From Bacillota bacterium (GTDB lineage Bacteria > Bacillota > Limnochordia > DTU080), in contig DULU01000005.1 of the NCBI GenBank assembly GCA_012840225.1, forward strand, positions 1 to 64,000: a stretch of DNA of 64,000 bases, in the 5' to 3' direction. How positions within the stretch are numbered: the stretch's first letter is position 1; the number at the start of each line of letters is the position of its first letter. Shown piece after piece: positions 62,481 through 64,000 of the stretch. The notes below the pieces were generated by a model. It did not search any database and was not told the DNA's origin. It worked only from the letters and a program-made list of their open reading frames with translations. The position numbers and the translations under genes are program-made.

Positions 62481-64000
62481 ATGACCGCCTGCTCCCGCCC
62501 CCAAGTGGCCCCCTATGGCTCCTGGACTTCCCCAATCACTGGCGATATGGTAGCCGCCGCCGGTATCTCTCTCGGGCAGATCTGTGTAGATGGTCAGGAT
62601 ATATACTGGCTCGAAGGGCGTCCGGCCGAAGGCGGGCGGGGCGTGATCATGCGCCGCCTCGCGGACGGGCGGCTCGTGGAGATGACTCCGGCCCCCTACA
62701 ACGTGAGGAGCCGGGTGCATGAATATGGCGGCGGCGCCTACACTGTCGCCGCGAGTTGTCTCTATTTTGTCAACTACGCCGACCACGGCATATATATGCA
62801 GCCATCGGGGGAGCCGCCCCACCTCCTTCTGGCCGAGGAAGGACGGCGCTTCGCCGATCTGGTGGTCGACACCAGGCACCGCCGCCTGATCTGCGTCTGT
62901 GAAGATCACTCGCCAGGGAATGCCGAACCCGTCAACACCATTGTGTCTATAACGCCGGCCGAACTGGCCGAGCCGGCCGATCCTGCCGGCATGGCCACTG
63001 TACAGGTGCTGGTGCAGGGAAGCGACTTTTACTCCTCACCACGCCTCAGTCCGGACGGCACCAAGCTCGCGTGGCTCTCCTGGAACCACCCAAACATGCC
63101 TTGGGACGGCTGCGAGCTGTGGCTCGCTCCTGTGTTGGAGGACGGCTCGCTCGGCCCGGCCTCCCTCGTGGCCGGGAGCAGAGAGGAATCCATCTTCCAG
63201 CCGGCCTGGGGACCGGACGGCAGCCTCTATTTCGTCTCGGACCGCACCGGGTGGTGGAATATATACCGGCTGGACAATAACCAGATCCGCGCCATTGCCG
63301 CCGGGGCCGAGGTCCAGGCTGAAGCGAAAAACCTCACGCCGCTGGAGGCGGAGTTCGGCATGCCGCAGTGGGTGTTCGGCATGTCCAGCTATGCAGGGCT
63401 CGATGCCGCCAGCATCGCCTGCGCCTATACGCAGCAAGGTCTCTGGCACCTCGGGCGTCTCGATGTGCCGAGCGGCACACTCACTCCGCTGGACCTGCCT
63501 TTCACCACCTTTGCTTATTTGCAGAATGCTTCCGGCCGGGCGGTGATGATCGCCGGAGCCCCCGACCGCCCGGACAGCCTGATTGCCATCGCTCCCGCCA
63601 CCGGCACCATAGAGGTGATCAGGCACACCGCACCGCCAAGTGGCCTTTCCGGCACTGCCGGTTACCTTTCGCAGCCGCAGGCCGTCACCTTTCCCACAGC
63701 CGGCGGGCGGGAAGCGCACGGATTCTACTATCCGCCACATAACCCCGACTATAAAGGACCCGAAGGAGAGCGCCCGCCTCTCCTCGTGATGATTCACGGT
63801 GGTCCCACCTCAGCCGCCAACACCTCCCTGCGCTGGGCGATCCAGTTCTGGACCAGCCGCGGCTTTGCCGTGCTGGATGTCAACTACGGCGGCAGTACGG
63901 GCTGGGGGCGGGCCTACCGCCTGAGGTTGGACGGCCTGTGGGGCATTGTGGATGTGGAGGATTGCCTCAACGGCGCCCTCTACCTGGTCCGGCAGGGATT
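62481..64000 (+). CDS. S9-family peptidase (dipeptidyl/acylaminoacyl peptidase-like), cut by right edge
   Basis: The frame opens at ATG 62481 (GAGGTG seven bases upstream) and stays open for 506 codons to the window end. The N-terminal two-thirds is a beta-propeller (SSPRLSPDGTKLAWLSWNHPNMPWDG, FQPAWGPDGSLYFVSDRTGWWNIYRL). The alpha/beta hydrolase domain begins with PPLLVMIHGGPTSAA and reaches FAVLDVNYGGSTGWGRAYR. The catalytic Ser, Asp and His lie outside the window. No signal peptide is present. It is distinct from the S9D-type protease at 17 kb. Confidence 0.9.
   Translation, partial: MTACSRPQVAPYGSWTSPITGDMVAAAGISLGQICVDGQDIYWLEGRPAEGGRGVIMRRLADGRLVEMTPAPYNVRSRVHEYGGGAYTVAASCLYFVNYADHGIYMQPSGEPPHLLLAEEGRRFADLVVDTRHRRLICVCEDHSPGNAEPVNTIVSITPAELAEPADPAGMATVQVLVQGSDFYSSPRLSPDGTKLAWLSWNHPNMPWDGCELWLAPVLEDGSLGPASLVAGSREESIFQPAWGPDGSLYFVSDRTGWWNIYRLDNNQIRAIAAGAEVQAEAKNLTPLEAEFGMPQWVFGMSSYAGLDAASIACAYTQQGLWHLGRLDVPSGTLTPLDLPFTTFAYLQNASGRAVMIAGAPDRPDSLIAIAPATGTIEVIRHTAPPSGLSGTAGYLSQPQAVTFPTAGGREAHGFYYPPHNPDYKGPEGERPPLLVMIHGGPTSAANTSLRWAIQFWTSRGFAVLDVNYGGSTGWGRAYRLRLDGLWGIVDVEDCLNGALYLVRQG

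Overview
The window looks like chromosomal DNA of a Bacillota (Firmicutes), probably an anaerobic, glycan-using clostridial or Limnochordia-like lineage. This is inferred from a T-box leader with an Ile specifier, Shine-Dalgarno sites of the GGAGG type, meso-diaminopimelate dehydrogenase, a ferredoxin-linked 2-oxoacid oxidoreductase and a DUF1538/P-II pair. Base composition is GC-rich over most of the window, with a visibly more AT-rich stretch around 40.9-43.2 kb. No rRNA, tRNA or CRISPR array was seen.

Layout. 0-4 kb: a BceRS-like two-component system (kinase cut by the left edge), then an AadA-like aminoglycoside nucleotidyltransferase and an AAC(3)-like acetyltransferase. 4-11 kb: a secreted polysaccharide-lyase-like protein downstream of an overlapping pair of ABC exporter half-transporters, preceded by a ROK regulator. 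11-19.4 kb: a lone receiver protein, a SIMPL protein, a HEAT-repeat protein, a LacI regulator with a glutaminase-like (DUF4965) protein, and an S9D glutamyl-endopeptidase-like protease. 19.5-23 kb: T-box riboswitch and an IleRS2-type isoleucyl-tRNA synthetase with an altered GXHH active-site motif. 23-30 kb: a URO-D-like protein, diaminopimelate dehydrogenase, an orphan solute-binding protein, a PEP-mutase-like enzyme, a frameshifted LysR regulator and a DUF1932 dehydrogenase. 30-37.4 kb: GH20 hexosaminidase, tandem P-II protein, DUF1538 membrane protein, a helical hypothetical protein, and an ATP-grasp ligase with no normal start codon. 37.4-45.3 kb: a secreted TPR protein with an Asp/Trp repeat tract, then an island with five copies of a hairpin-prone repeat flanking two paralogous winged-helix/nuclease genes and a sugar isomerase. 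45.4-64 kb: pgi, GH140-like hydrolase, nitrilase-like amidase, 2-oxoacid oxidoreductase, sulfatase, nagA, Gfo/Idh/MocA oxidoreductase, an ECF sigma factor with membrane partners, an aldo/keto reductase/oxidoreductase/phosphoesterase operon and a second S9 peptidase cut by the right edge.

How it fits together. Much of the window serves uptake and breakdown of complex, possibly sulfated or amino-sugar glycans: lyase, GH20, GH140-like, sulfatase, nagA, sugar isomerase/epimerase, two sugar-type oxidoreductases, ROK and LacI regulators. These feed pgi and the 2-oxoacid oxidoreductase. A second theme is antibiotic tolerance (aminoglycoside-modifying homologues, a BceRS-like sensor, a GXHH IleRS2). 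A third is repeat expansion: at least eight unrelated proteins carry short in-frame tandem repeats. The least explained part is the 39.9-45.2 kb island.
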